A stretch of DNA of 64,000 nucleotides from Duganella levis (lineage in GTDB: Bacteria > Pseudomonadota > Gammaproteobacteria > Burkholderiales > Burkholderiaceae_D), in NCBI RefSeq assembly GCF_009857605.1, contig NZ_WWCT01000022.1:62001-126000 (forward strand). The letters are read 5' to 3'. The notes beneath the pieces were generated by a model. The model was not told the origin of the DNA and did not search any database. It saw nothing but the letters and a program-made list of their open reading frames with translations. Below, piece by piece: positions 24,732 through 34,228 of the stretch; the first letter of the stretch is position 1, and the number at the start of each line of letters is the position of its first letter. Made by a program: the position numbers and the translations under genes.

Positions 24732-26339
24732 ATGCGTCGTTCCCTGATCGCCCTGGCCGCCGGCCTGGCCCTGCAAGCCCACGCCCAGCAACCGGTTGTC
24801 GCCGAAGCGCCGTTGCGCGCTCACCTGTCCTTCCTGGCCGACGATTTGTTTGAAGGCCGCGGCACCGGCCAGCGTGGTGGCGATCTCGCCGTGCGCTATC
24901 TGGAGACGCAAGCCGCCGTCATCGGCCTCAAGCCGCTGGCCGACGGCACCTACCGCCAGTCCGTAAAAATGGAAGGCACTAAGCTGCTGCCTTCCAGCTT
25001 TGTGCGCTTCACCGCCGACGGCGGCAAGATCCTGACGCCGGCCAACGGCAGCGAAATCGTCTACGGCACCTTCGGCGGCAAGGAAGACGTCACCATCGAT
25101 GCGCCGCTGGTATTCGTCGGCTACGGCGCGGTCGCTCCCGAAGAAAAATGGGACGACTACAAGGGCATCGACATGAAGGGCAAGATCCTGGTCATGATGG
25201 TCAATGATCCACAACCGACCGCCGAGGAGCCGAACCGCTTCGCCGGCAAGGCCTACACCTACTACGGCCGCTGGCTGTACAAGTTTGAGGAAGCGGTGCG
25301 CCAGGGCGCCGCCGGCGCGCTGCTGATCCACACCACGCCGTCCGCCTCCTACGCGTGGAGCGTGCCGGCCACCAGCTTCAGTCACGAGCGCTTCCACCTG
25401 GCCGGCAGCGGCAATCCGATCGAAGGCTGGGTGCAGGAAGACACGGCGCGCGCGCTGTTCGCCGCCGGCGGCTTCGACCTCGACAAGTTGCGCGCCGACG
25501 CCGAGCGCCGCGACTTCCGCCCGGTCGACCTGAAGGTCAAGCTGCACGCGGATTTGAAAAGCAAGATCCGCCAGATCGAGCAATTCAACGTGGTCGGCAT
25601 CGTGCCCGGCTCGGACGCCACGCTGAAATCGGAAGCGGTGGTCTACTCGGCCCACTGGGACCATCTGGGCATCGATGATGCCGCCAAGGGCGACCATATC
25701 TGGAACGGCGCCATCGACAACGCCTCCGGCGTGGCCGCGCTGCTGGCGATGGCGCAGGAAGCCGTCAAACATCCGGCCAAGCGCACGCAGGTGTTCCTGT
25801 GGCCGGCGGCCGAGGAAACCGGCCTGCTGGGCAGCGCCGCTTACGTCAAGAATCCGGCCTGGCCGCTGGACAAGACCACGGCCGACCTCAACCTCGATAG
25901 CATGAACTTCGTCGGCAAGACACGCGATATCGGCGTTGCCGGCGCCGAGCGCAGCAGCCTGTACGAGGCGGCCGGCGTGGTGGCCAAAAAGATGGGCCTG
26001 ACGCTGGCGCCGGCCATTCCGGACCTGTCGGGCGCCTACTTCCGCGCCGACCATTTCAACTTTGCCAAGGCTGGCATCCCGGCCTTCAACGTCGGTTCGG
26101 CGGTGTTCTCGGGCGACGGCTACTTCGATTTCATCAAGGACCAGGAAAAGTCGCGCGCGCGCCTGGTAGCTTTTAAACAGGATTACCATCAGCCGTCGGA
26201 TGAATACCACGCTGACTGGGACCTGTCCGGCATGGTGCAGCAGGCGCAGTTCACGCTCAACCTGGGCTACGAAGTGGCCAATACGCCCAAAATGCAAACC
26301 TGGAAGGCCGGCGACGCCTTCGCCAAGGTTAAACGTTAA
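24732..26339 (+). CDS. Exported M28-family zinc peptidase with PA-type insertion
   Basis: A 535-residue protein starting at MRRSLIALAAGLALQAHAQ, a signal peptide; GGAG-type ribosome site upstream. The longer open frame starting 468 bases earlier overlaps the divergent SDR and is rejected. The domain around 120-270 resembles a protease-associated insert. Metal ligands of the M28 core are visible: His308 (SAHWDHLG), Asp329 (GAIDNASG), Glu361/Glu362 (AAEETGLLGS), then NLDSMN and YHQPSDEY. Such enzymes are aminopeptidases or carboxypeptidases in the periplasm or outside. Confidence 0.87.
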   Translation: MRRSLIALAAGLALQAHAQQPVVAEAPLRAHLSFLADDLFEGRGTGQRGGDLAVRYLETQAAVIGLKPLADGTYRQSVKMEGTKLLPSSFVRFTADGGKILTPANGSEIVYGTFGGKEDVTIDAPLVFVGYGAVAPEEKWDDYKGIDMKGKILVMMVNDPQPTAEEPNRFAGKAYTYYGRWLYKFEEAVRQGAAGALLIHTTPSASYAWSVPATSFSHERFHLAGSGNPIEGWVQEDTARALFAAGGFDLDKLRADAERRDFRPVDLKVKLHADLKSKIRQIEQFNVVGIVPGSDATLKSEAVVYSAHWDHLGIDDAAKGDHIWNGAIDNASGVAALLAMAQEAVKHPAKRTQVFLWPAAEETGLLGSAAYVKNPAWPLDKTTADLNLDSMNFVGKTRDIGVAGAERSSLYEAAGVVAKKMGLTLAPAIPDLSGAYFRADHFNFAKAGIPAFNVGSAVFSGDGYFDFIKDQEKSRARLVAFKQDYHQPSDEYHADWDLSGMVQQAQFTLNLGYEVANTPKMQTWKAGDAFAKVKR

Positions 26340-26407
26340 AAAACTGCCACACGGAAACTCCTCGTGTCCGCCTATAATTCAGGCAAGGCGTACAACCGGG
26401 GATATTC

Positions 26408-29400
26408 GTGTGGCTTAATGTTTTGATCATGTTGCGGCGCGGCCGCTGGGGTATGGCCGCTGCGGCCTTGCTGCTGGCCGGCGCCGCCTCGGCCGCCAAC
26501 GTCAACTTCAACGGCAGCAACACCGTGCCGATCTGCCCGCTCACCGGCACCGTCTACAAATGCGCCGCGCTGCCGCTGGGAACGAATGACACGGCCGTCA
26601 TCAGCAGCGGCTATACCGTGATCGTCAGCGGCGACGTCTCGCTGGCCTACGCCCAGGGCCTGAGCATGAGCGGCAGCGCCGTGCTGCAATCGACCGGCAA
26701 TATCGACCTGTCCGCCTCCAACGGCCTCAACGTCACGGGCGGCACCCTGGCCGCCGCCGGCAACTTCAAGCTGGGCGCCAGCGCGCAGAGCATCACCGCC
26801 AACGTCACCGCCGCCACGCTGACCACCGCCGGCGCCTCGACCTACATCGGCGGCACCGTCACCACCACCGGCGACATCAACCTCGGCTCCAGCACCACCA
26901 TTACCGGCGCGGTCACCACCACCGGCACCGGCTCGCTGACCACCGGCTCCAGCACCACGCTGGGACCGGTGACGGTAAAAGGCAGCATCAACCTCAGCTC
27001 CAGCAACACCATCAACGGTTCGGTCAGCGCCACCAGCATCACCACCAATTCCAGCGTGACCATCAACGGCTCGATCACGCTGCCTAAAAACAGCAACGGC
27101 GTGGCCGATCTCGGTTCGGGCATCAAGGTCAACGGCAGCATCACCGCTTATACGGTCCAGACCAACTCGCCGGCCACGCTGAACGGCGACGTCAATGCCA
27201 GCAATTCGTTCACGCTCGGCTCGGGCAGCTCGGTCACCGGCAACATCACCTCGCCGGTGGTGACGCTGAATGCCTCCAACATCACGGTCAAGGGCGACAT
27301 CACGGCCACCACCTCGCTCGACATGGGCAGCGGCACCGCCATCACCGGCAAGGTCGGCACCGGCACGCTGACCATGCGCGCCTCCAACGCCGTCATCAAC
27401 GGCAATACCACCGTCACCGGCGATGTCGACATGGGCTCGGGCACCACCATCAACGGCGACCTGTCGGCGCGCAACGTGGTCACCCGCTCCAGCAACGCCA
27501 TCATCAACGGCAATGCGTCGGTCAATGCCATCTATATCGACTGGGGCAACAGCGTCAGCAAGACCATCACCTGCACCGGCCCCGGCGCCAAGGGCTGCAG
27601 CTGCGTGACCAAGGCCGATTCCAATTACCAGCCGACCTGCGGCGCCCCCGCTCCCAGCGGCCCCGACCACATCCAGATCACCCACGACGGCAAAGGCCTG
27701 ACCTGCGAACCGGCCACGGTGAAATTGCGCGCCTGCGCCAACAGCGACTGTTCGATCGCCTACACCGGCAGCACCACCATCACGCTGACGCCGGGCGGCG
27801 GCCAGGTCACGATCAACGGCGACACCAATGCCACGGTCAGCCAGTCGAGCGCCGGCACCGCCACGCTGTCGGCCGGCACCGGCACCACCTGCGTCAACAC
27901 CAGCGGCGGCAAGCCGTGCGACATGGTGTTCGCCGCCAGCGGCCTGACCATGAGCGCGCCGGACCACGTGTCGATGACCAGCGCGACGCTGTCGATTCAG
28001 ATCAAGAAGGCCGGTCCCAACAACGCCTTCTGCGTGCCGCTGGCGCAGGGCAGCGCCACGCTCAAATTCAGTTGCAGCTATTCGGACCCGGTCAGCGGCA
28101 CACAGCCGCTGACGCTTGGCAGCACGCCGACTGCGACCGCCTGCAACGGCAGCCCGACGCCGGTCAACGTCAGCTTCGATGCCAATGGCCTGGCCAGCGT
28201 ACCGCTGCAATATCCGGACGTCGGCCTGATGAATGTGGCGGCCGCCTACAGCGCCAATAGCATCGACGTGGCCGGCAGCACCAGCTTTACCGCCGCGCCG
28301 GCGACATTCCAGATCGTCGCCGCCACCGATCCGGTGGTGACGCTGGGCGGCGCCGCCCTCAATGGTTCGGCAGCCGCCTTCGCCCGCGCCGGCGATCCGT
28401 TCCGCCTCACCGTGACAGCGTTCAACGCCGCCAACAAGGTCACGCCCAACTTCGGCAAGGAGAAGTCGGCGGAGTCGTTCACCATGAGTCCGATCGTGCT
28501 GAAGCTGCCGAGCGACGGCCGCAATCCCACCGCCACCATCGGCACCTTCGCGCCGATCGTCGACGGCGTCGGCGCCAGCACGGCCGGCAACAACGGCCTG
28601 TGGATCTACAACGAAACCGGCGTCATTACGCTGAATGCCAAGCTGGCCAACAGCAGCAGCTATTACATGGGCAAGACTGGACTCAACAGCTTCCGGACGG
28701 TCGGCACCCTCGACCTGCGCCTGGCGCCGCATCACTTTGACGTGGTGCTGCCGGCCGGGTCACCGATGAGCTGCGCCAATGTCGGCGGCTACAGCAATCC
28801 CTGTGCGGACGGCAGCACCGGCCGCCTCGTATATTCCCGGCAGCCGTTCGCGGTGCAGGTCAAGGCCTACAAGGACGCCACCAATGGCTCCGAAAACTAT
28901 CGCCTCAAAACCGTCGGCACCGCCGATGCGGAAGACGTGGTGCGCAGCATTACCCTGTCGCCCGCGCAGGCGGCGAACGGCGCCGCCAACACCAGCTTCA
29001 AGCTGATCGCGCCTTCCACATTCCTGTTTGCCACCAATCCGAACACCGGCGTGGGGACCCTGGTCGTCACGCCGGCCTCGTCCCTGCCGGCGCTGGAATT
29101 CCTTGCCGCCCAGGCGCCGCCGACGCCGCCCAACACCACCGTCACCACCAGCCCGCCGACCACCATCTACCTGCGCGTCACCGATACCGACGGCGCCAGC
29201 TCGGCGCGCGCCGGGTCGGCCGAGCCGCCGCTCACCGTGGTCAGCGGCCGCCTGACGCTGGCCAACGCCTTCGGCCCGCCCACCACCAATCTGCCGGTCG
29301 AAGCCAAGGCCATGTACTACTCCGGCGCCGCCGGCGCCTGGCTGTTCAATCCGGCGTTTCCGTCGGCGCAGCAGTCCTTCAGCGCGGCCTTGCAAGCCAC

Positions 29401-29659
29401 CGACGGCGACTTCAAGACTTGCACCGGCGCGCTGGATTGCACCGCCTTGCGGCTGGTGAACAACCCGCTCACGCTCAAGAACGGCAAAGGCTTGCTGCTG
29501 GTGGCCATGCCCAAGGCCTCCGGCACGGCCAAGCTCAGCCTGAAGGCGTCGCTGCAGGCGCTGTTCCCGTACTTGCCGCTGTACGACCCGCCAGCCACCC
29601 TTACCTTCGGCAACTTCCGTTCCGGCCCGGTGATCTATACCCGCGAAGTGTATAACTGA
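26408..29659 (+). CDS. DUF6701 / MshQ-like surface protein with beta-helical repeats
   Basis: A 1083-residue exported protein. The GTG start has GGGGA 6 bases upstream; a Met at codon 8 is an alternative. A signal peptide (about 8-30) is followed by about 350 residues of short Thr/Ser/Gly repeats of the INGSVTxx type (STTITGAVTTTGTGSL and similar), as in bactofilin-like or beta-helix proteins. A Cys-bearing segment (CTGPGAKGCSCV) follows, then Ig-like parts, then a C-terminal DUF6701 region (HHFDVV, VSGRLTLANAFG, EAKAMYYSG). In MSHA pilus loci MshQ has this C-terminus, but no other pilus genes are nearby. TATAAT at 26373-26378 may be its -10 box. Confidence 0.8.
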   Translation: MWLNVLIMLRRGRWGMAAAALLLAGAASAANVNFNGSNTVPICPLTGTVYKCAALPLGTNDTAVISSGYTVIVSGDVSLAYAQGLSMSGSAVLQSTGNIDLSASNGLNVTGGTLAAAGNFKLGASAQSITANVTAATLTTAGASTYIGGTVTTTGDINLGSSTTITGAVTTTGTGSLTTGSSTTLGPVTVKGSINLSSSNTINGSVSATSITTNSSVTINGSITLPKNSNGVADLGSGIKVNGSITAYTVQTNSPATLNGDVNASNSFTLGSGSSVTGNITSPVVTLNASNITVKGDITATTSLDMGSGTAITGKVGTGTLTMRASNAVINGNTTVTGDVDMGSGTTINGDLSARNVVTRSSNAIINGNASVNAIYIDWGNSVSKTITCTGPGAKGCSCVTKADSNYQPTCGAPAPSGPDHIQITHDGKGLTCEPATVKLRACANSDCSIAYTGSTTITLTPGGGQVTINGDTNATVSQSSAGTATLSAGTGTTCVNTSGGKPCDMVFAASGLTMSAPDHVSMTSATLSIQIKKAGPNNAFCVPLAQGSATLKFSCSYSDPVSGTQPLTLGSTPTATACNGSPTPVNVSFDANGLASVPLQYPDVGLMNVAAAYSANSIDVAGSTSFTAAPATFQIVAATDPVVTLGGAALNGSAAAFARAGDPFRLTVTAFNAANKVTPNFGKEKSAESFTMSPIVLKLPSDGRNPTATIGTFAPIVDGVGASTAGNNGLWIYNETGVITLNAKLANSSSYYMGKTGLNSFRTVGTLDLRLAPHHFDVVLPAGSPMSCANVGGYSNPCADGSTGRLVYSRQPFAVQVKAYKDATNGSENYRLKTVGTADAEDVVRSITLSPAQAANGAANTSFKLIAPSTFLFATNPNTGVGTLVVTPASSLPALEFLAAQAPPTPPNTTVTTSPPTTIYLRVTDTDGASSARAGSAEPPLTVVSGRLTLANAFGPPTTNLPVEAKAMYYSGAAGAWLFNPAFPSAQQSFSAALQATDGDFKTCTGALDCTALRLVNNPLTLKNGKGLLLVAMPKASGTAKLSLKASLQALFPYLPLYDPPATLTFGNFRSGPVIYTREVYN

Positions 29660-29688
29660 TGTTACAGAGCCGCGCTGCAAAGCCGCGC

Positions 29689-29713
29689 AAAACGGGGTAC
29701 GATGGCCGTTTTC
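29689..29713 (+). terminator. Probable terminator after the MshQ-like gene
   Basis: AAAACGG / CCGTTTT arms around a 10-base loop, followed by C; A-rich before and T-rich after, so it could act on either strand. It lies 30 bp past the stop and 24 bp before the dienelactone hydrolase start. Confidence 0.5.
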
Positions 29714-29737
29714 TGAACCAGACCAACCAAGGACATC

Positions 29738-30439
29738 ATGGAAACCAATTCCCAGTGGATCGATATTGAAACAGCCGACGGCAAGTTCGGCGCCTACCTG
29801 TCGCTGCCGCGCGGCGGCAAGGGCCCCGGCATCGTACTGCTGCAGGAAATCTTCGGCGTCAACCAGCACATCCGCAACGTCGCCGACCAGTACGCCGCCG
29901 ACGGCTACGTGGTCATCACGCCGGACCTGTTCTGGCGCCATGGCGCCCGCATCGAGCTGGGCTACGACGAAGCCGGCTGGAAGCGCGCCGTTGAACTGAT
30001 GCAGGCGACCGACTTCGCCACCGCCCAGCAAGACATCGCCGCCACGCTGAAAGTGCTGCGCGGCCTGGACGCGGTCGGCAGCGCCAAGGTCGCCTCGCTG
30101 GGCTACTGCTTCGGCGGCCGCCTGTCGTATCACACCGCCGCCAACGGCCTGGTGGATGCGGCCGTGGCCTACTACGGCGGCGGCATCCAGAATTCACTGG
30201 AGCGCGCGCCGGAAATCAAGGTGCCACTGCTGATGCACTTCGGCGCCGCCGACAGCCACATCCCGCAGGAAGCCGTGAAGAGCATCGCCGAAGCTTTCGA
30301 CAGCAACGAGCAAGTCGAGATCCACGTCTACGAAGGCGCCGAGCACGGCTTCAACTGCAACCACCGCGAGTCCTACCACCAGCGCGCCAGCGCGCAGGCG
30401 CACGGCCACTCGCTGGTGTTCCTGGGCGAACTGCTCTAA
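29738..30439 (+). CDS. Dienelactone hydrolase family protein
   Basis: A 233-residue cytoplasmic hydrolase. Catalytic Cys124 sits in GYCFGGRLS, with Asp in HFGAADSHIP and His in EGAEHGFNC, the Cys-Asp-His triad typical of the family. Classical members open dienelactone in chlorocatechol breakdown, but most chromosomal ones have unknown substrates and no catechol genes are near. The stop overlaps the convergent membrane-protein gene by 4 bases. Confidence 0.88.
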   Translation: METNSQWIDIETADGKFGAYLSLPRGGKGPGIVLLQEIFGVNQHIRNVADQYAADGYVVITPDLFWRHGARIELGYDEAGWKRAVELMQATDFATAQQDIAATLKVLRGLDAVGSAKVASLGYCFGGRLSYHTAANGLVDAAVAYYGGGIQNSLERAPEIKVPLLMHFGAADSHIPQEAVKSIAEAFDSNEQVEIHVYEGAEHGFNCNHRESYHQRASAQAHGHSLVFLGELL

Positions 30440-30939
30440 GCAGCGGCCAGGCCGGTTGCGGCGCCCTTCTTCAGGCGCCGCAACTGCAGCACCACGCCGA
30501 TCAGGAACAACAGGAACATGATGCCGGTGATGGTCTTCAGCTCCGGCGCCTCGGCGCTCGACAGCAACGGCGCCCCCAATGGCAGGCGGGTGGTGGTTTC
30601 CGTCACCGCCGGAATCATGTGGAATAAAAATGTCAGCGAGTAGCTGACCGTCGACACGGCGGCCGATTTGGCGCCGAACTTGCGCTGGTCCGCCAGCCAG
30701 GCCAGGCCCAGCACCACCAGGGTGATAATGCCCAGCACATGCGGCTTGCCGAAGCCGCCATGCTGGAAGATGCCGAAGCCGGTCAGGCAGGTGAAAACGG
30801 TGGTCCAGATATAGGTCCGTCCCAGCGTACTGTTGGCTACAATGCCTTTGTAGCGCACGAAGGAAATCAGCGCGGCAAACACCGCCACCAGGCTGATCAG
30901 GGTGTGAATGACACCGAGGTAAGTTAAACCGTAGATCAT
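30436..30939 (-). CDS. Hypothetical four-helix inner-membrane protein
   Basis: A 167-residue protein with four predicted transmembrane helices (about 5-27, 45-65, 68-85 and 140-157) and a basic C-terminus (RRLKKGAATG). Residues such as HGGFGKPH and FLFHMIPAVTETTTRLP are notable; a His in each could bind haem or metal, but this is speculative. No family recognised with confidence. Start has AAAGGGACAC upstream. Confidence 0.7.
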   Translation of the reverse strand: MIYGLTYLGVIHTLISLVAVFAALISFVRYKGIVANSTLGRTYIWTTVFTCLTGFGIFQHGGFGKPHVLGIITLVVLGLAWLADQRKFGAKSAAVSTVSYSLTFLFHMIPAVTETTTRLPLGAPLLSSAEAPELKTITGIMFLLFLIGVVLQLRRLKKGAATGLAAA

Positions 30940-31059
30940 GGTGTGTCCCTTTCAAAGTTGACAACCCTGATCGTACACACAAATACAGTGCCCCTCTTAC
31001 CCCAAAAGGGTAATCTGCCAGGCAAGAATCAGCCCATCACCGTCAAGGAAGCACCCGTC

Positions 31060-31503
31060 ATGGCCCGCCTCAAACTGGATTTTCCAGACCACCTGTTCTT
31101 GTTCTCCACCCAGCTGACCGTGCGCGCTACCGACATCAATGGCGCCAACCACCTGGGCAACGATTCGATGATCTCGATGATTTCGGAAGCCCGCGCGCGC
31201 TTCCTGTTCGAATACGGCGTGCAGGAGACCGGGCCGGACGGCGTCGGCATCATCGTCACCGACCTGGCCACCACCTACAAGGCCGAGGCGCATGCGCGCG
31301 ACCAGCTGGTGTTTGACGTGGGCGTGATGGATTTCAACCAGTACGGCGGCGACATCGTGTTCCGCGTCAGCCGGCCGAAGGACAGCAAGCTGGTGGCGCT
31401 GGCCAAGTACGGTTTTGTCTTCTTCAATTACAACAGCGGCCAGGTGACGCCGATGCCGCCGGCGTTCCTGGCCAAGTTTCCCAAGGTGAACCGGCTCGAC
31501 TGA
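31060..31503 (+). CDS. Acyl-CoA thioesterase-like hotdog protein (4HBT type)
   Basis: A 147-residue protein starting MARLKLDFPD; the ATG with AAGGA upstream is preferred over a longer frame. The hotdog signature around TVRATDINGANHLGNDSMI (Asp/Asn-Asn-His-Leu-Gly) is that of the 4-hydroxybenzoyl-CoA thioesterase/YbgC group, which hydrolyses acyl-CoA thioesters. Convergent with the DUF3016 gene, 6 bp apart. Confidence 0.83.
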   Translation: MARLKLDFPDHLFLFSTQLTVRATDINGANHLGNDSMISMISEARARFLFEYGVQETGPDGVGIIVTDLATTYKAEAHARDQLVFDVGVMDFNQYGGDIVFRVSRPKDSKLVALAKYGFVFFNYNSGQVTPMPPAFLAKFPKVNRLD

Positions 31504-31509
31504 GCCGGC

Positions 31510-32001
31510 TTATTTCGCCGCCACCTTCGGCACGATCGCCTTGTTGAACCAGTCATCCAGCATCTGCTTCTCGTAGCGCAGCGGATCGCTGTCGAAATAG
31601 CTGGAACGGCTCTGCTGGTAATTCATGTTGGCGATATTGTCGTCGCCGCTGCGCAGCACCTGGCCATCCTTCTCCAGCGTATAGCGCAGATGCATGCGCG
31701 GCCAGTCGGCGCCGCCGTTCATCACGCGGATCTCTTCACCATTGCGGCGCGGGTACATGCGGCCGGCCAGGTCGATGTCCAGCACGTCGATCTTCAGGTT
31801 CTCGCCGGGCGGCAGTTTCTTCTCCAGCGTGGCGAAATACTCGCTGAACTGCTTCAGCACGCGATCGCGGTCATATTCGCCGCGCGCCAGGTCGGTGTAG
31901 TCGTCCGGCTTGGTGTAAGTGACGGTCACGTCCGCCAGGGCGGCGCTGGAGGCCAGCAACGCCACGACAGCGGCCAGCACGGTTCGGGTCATTGGGCGCA
32001 T
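31510..32001 (-). CDS. DUF3016 domain-containing exported protein
   Basis: A 163-residue protein with a signal peptide (about 1-23) and a mature part starting DVTVTYTKPDDYTD. The features LARGEYDRDRVLKQFSEYFATL, LDIDLAGRMYP and the C-terminal YEKQMLDDWFNKAI are those of DUF3016, a small periplasmic family of unknown function common in Beta- and Gammaproteobacteria. Confidence 0.85.
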   Translation of the reverse strand: MRPMTRTVLAAVVALLASSAALADVTVTYTKPDDYTDLARGEYDRDRVLKQFSEYFATLEKKLPPGENLKIDVLDIDLAGRMYPRRNGEEIRVMNGGADWPRMHLRYTLEKDGQVLRSGDDNIANMNYQQSRSSYFDSDPLRYEKQMLDDWFNKAIVPKVAAK

Positions 32002-32132
32002 TTTGCCTCTCCTTGCATAGTTGATGCAGTCAATATAGACCTTTTCGCCGCCACGCGCCCGCGCTGAATAAGTTTGTTACCAATCGCCTGCGGCCGCCAT
32101 CAACGTGACGTTATGTATCGCTTTGTATCGTA

Positions 32133-32151
32133 ATGTCACAGTCCTGTCATA
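32133..32151 (+). promoter_or_regulatory. Pho box upstream of the PhoX-like gene
   Basis: Two 7-bp direct repeats, TGTCACA and TGTCATA, 4 bp apart (11-bp period), closely follow the PhoB site pattern CTGTCAT-N4-CTGTCAT. A possible -10 (TTAAGAT, about 32160) lies at the usual distance downstream. The position, about 100 bp before a PhoX-type phosphatase gene, agrees with phosphate-starvation control. Confidence 0.7.
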
Positions 32152-32251
32152 CCAAATCGTTAAGATTGCCGCCGTCGAAGCCCAGCCACTGCTTCGCATG
32201 ATGCCAGCCAGGCACATGGATCGGCCTACAAACTACAACAGGGTATTTACC

Positions 32252-34180
32252 ATGACCGAGCAACTTGATTCCTCCCGTCGCAGCCTCCTCAAATTCCTGT
32301 CCGGCGCTCCATTGCTGCCGTTGGCTGGCGGCAGCGCCACCGCCGCCCTGCTGGCCGCTTGCGGTGGCGGCGACACCGCCTCGCCGGCGCCGCAACTGAT
32401 GTCGGTGAGCTTCTCCGGCATGGCCGCGCCAAGCCTGGCCGACGCGCCGAAAATGGCCACCACCACGGTCGCCTCGGCCATGCAGGCGCTGTACTCGGAC
32501 GGCAAGACCGTGCCGTACAGCCTGGCTTACCAGACCTTCTTCATCACCGGCGCGCAAGTGCCGAACGGCAGCGGCGGCACGACCCTGGCGGGCGGCTACT
32601 GGGACATCAACAACAAGCCGATCCTGGATAAAACCGACGCCAACTCGCGCCAGTTCTTCTCCGACGCGCCGGACGGCACCTCGCTGCTGAAGCTGGCCTC
32701 GACCACCGTGTCCGGCATCAAGGGCAACGCCGTGTTCGCCGTAGTGCAGTTTGAATACACCACCCGCAATGTCAAGGGCGACTCGGTGTACGGCATGCTG
32801 CCGTCGCCGATCGCCGTGCTGACGCTGGACCAGGACAAGGCCACCGGCGCGCTGACGCTGGTGAAATACCACAACGTCGACACCAGCCCGGCCAACGGCC
32901 TGTGGATCACCTGCGGCGCCAGCCGTTCGCCATGGAACACCCACCTGTCGAGCGAAGAGTACGAGCCGGATGCAACCGTCATCGGCACCAATACCCAGTT
33001 CGCCAACTTCAGCACCAACCTGTACGGCGATGCCACCAAGGCCAACCCGTACCACTACGGCCACCTGCCGGAAATCACCGTCAACCCGGACGGCACCGGC
33101 AGCTGCAAGAAGCACTACTGCCTGGGCCGCATCTCGCACGAACTGGTGCAAGTGATGCCGGACGAACGCACCACGCTGATGGGCGATGACGCCACCAACG
33201 GCGGCCTGTTCATGTTCGTGGCCGACAAGGCCAAGGACCTGTCCAGCGGCGTCCTGTACGTCGCCAAGTGGAACCAGAAAACCACCGACAACGGCGGCTC
33301 GGCCACGCTGTCGTGGATCAAGCTGGGCAGCGCCACCTCGGCCGAGATCAAGGCCCTGGCCGACCAGTTGAAAGCAGCCGACATCATGGACGTGAAAACC
33401 GCCGACCCGTCGGATGCGTCGTACACCAAGATCGCGTTCAACGGCAAATTCAACTGGATCAAGATCGTGCCGGGCAAAGAGAAGGCTGCGGCGTTCCTGG
33501 AAACCCACCGCTACGCCGCGTTCAAGGGCGGCAGCATGGGCTTCACCAAAATGGAAGGCACCACCGTCAACGCCAAGGACAAGATCGCCTACTCGGCGAT
33601 TGCCGCGATCGGCTCGGCCATGACCAATGGTTCGGGCGGCATCTCGATCAAAGGCCCAAGCGCCGGCGCCGTCTACGCGCTGAACATGAAGGCCGGCCAG
33701 GTGGATGACACCGGCGCCGCCATCAACAGCGAATGGGTGCCGGTCGACATGGCCGCCGTGCCGGCGCTGCTGTCGGAAGATCTGAAAACCGCCGATGCGC
33801 TGGGCAACCTGGCCAATCCGGACAAAGTGGCTAACCCGGACAACATCAAGTTTTCCGAGAAGCTGCGCACGCTGTTCATCGGCGAAGACAGCGGCACCCA
33901 CGTCAACAACTTCCTGTGGGCGTACAACGTCGACACCAAGGCGCTGACGCGCATCCTGTCGACGCCGTCTGGCGCCGAATCGACCGGCCTGCATGCGGTG
34001 GACGACATCAACGGCTTCGCCTACATCATGAGCAACTTCCAGCACGCCGGTGACTGGGAAGCGGCGCTGCACGGAAAAGTGCAGGCCACGCTCGATCCGC
34101 TGATCCGCGCCAACTACCGCGGCCGCTACGGCGCAGCAGTCGGCTACCTGACCGGCTTCCCGGGCCTGACCTTCAGCTGA
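32252..34180 (+). CDS. PhoX-type alkaline phosphatase (DUF839), Tat-exported
   Basis: A 642-residue protein. The start at MTEQLDSSRRSLLKF gives a twin-arginine signal (SSRRSLLKFLSG) with a possible lipoprotein-like Cys (LLAACGGG). The long body matches the PhoX/DUF839 family: NGLWITCGASRSPWNTHLSSEEYEPD contains the conserved TPWGTxLxxEE-like block with Glu metal ligands, and GRISHELVQVMPDERTTLMGDD is also family-like. PhoX enzymes are calcium/iron-dependent phosphomonoesterases in the periplasm. The upstream Pho box supports the assignment. Single gene, with a palindromic element after it. Confidence 0.85.
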   Translation: MTEQLDSSRRSLLKFLSGAPLLPLAGGSATAALLAACGGGDTASPAPQLMSVSFSGMAAPSLADAPKMATTTVASAMQALYSDGKTVPYSLAYQTFFITGAQVPNGSGGTTLAGGYWDINNKPILDKTDANSRQFFSDAPDGTSLLKLASTTVSGIKGNAVFAVVQFEYTTRNVKGDSVYGMLPSPIAVLTLDQDKATGALTLVKYHNVDTSPANGLWITCGASRSPWNTHLSSEEYEPDATVIGTNTQFANFSTNLYGDATKANPYHYGHLPEITVNPDGTGSCKKHYCLGRISHELVQVMPDERTTLMGDDATNGGLFMFVADKAKDLSSGVLYVAKWNQKTTDNGGSATLSWIKLGSATSAEIKALADQLKAADIMDVKTADPSDASYTKIAFNGKFNWIKIVPGKEKAAAFLETHRYAAFKGGSMGFTKMEGTTVNAKDKIAYSAIAAIGSAMTNGSGGISIKGPSAGAVYALNMKAGQVDDTGAAINSEWVPVDMAAVPALLSEDLKTADALGNLANPDKVANPDNIKFSEKLRTLFIGEDSGTHVNNFLWAYNVDTKALTRILSTPSGAESTGLHAVDDINGFAYIMSNFQHAGDWEAALHGKVQATLDPLIRANYRGRYGAAVGYLTGFPGLTFS

Positions 34181-34228
34181 TCCATCCGGCTCTAGCGGCA
34201 CCTGCATAACCCGCACACCGCCGGCGCC

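Noticed and set aside
26880..27500. Possible CRISPR or tandem DNA repeat
   Set aside because: The repetition is at protein level (Thr/Ser/Gly beta-helix units) with varying DNA; no constant repeat-spacer pattern.
26372..28735. 787-residue minus-strand frame opposite the MshQ-like gene
   Set aside because: Gly/Ala/Arg-rich shadow of the Thr/Gly repeat region; no ribosome site or domain.
32147..34216. 689-residue minus-strand frame opposite the PhoX-like gene
   Set aside because: Antisense shadow; the plus strand has a Tat signal, family motifs and a Pho box.
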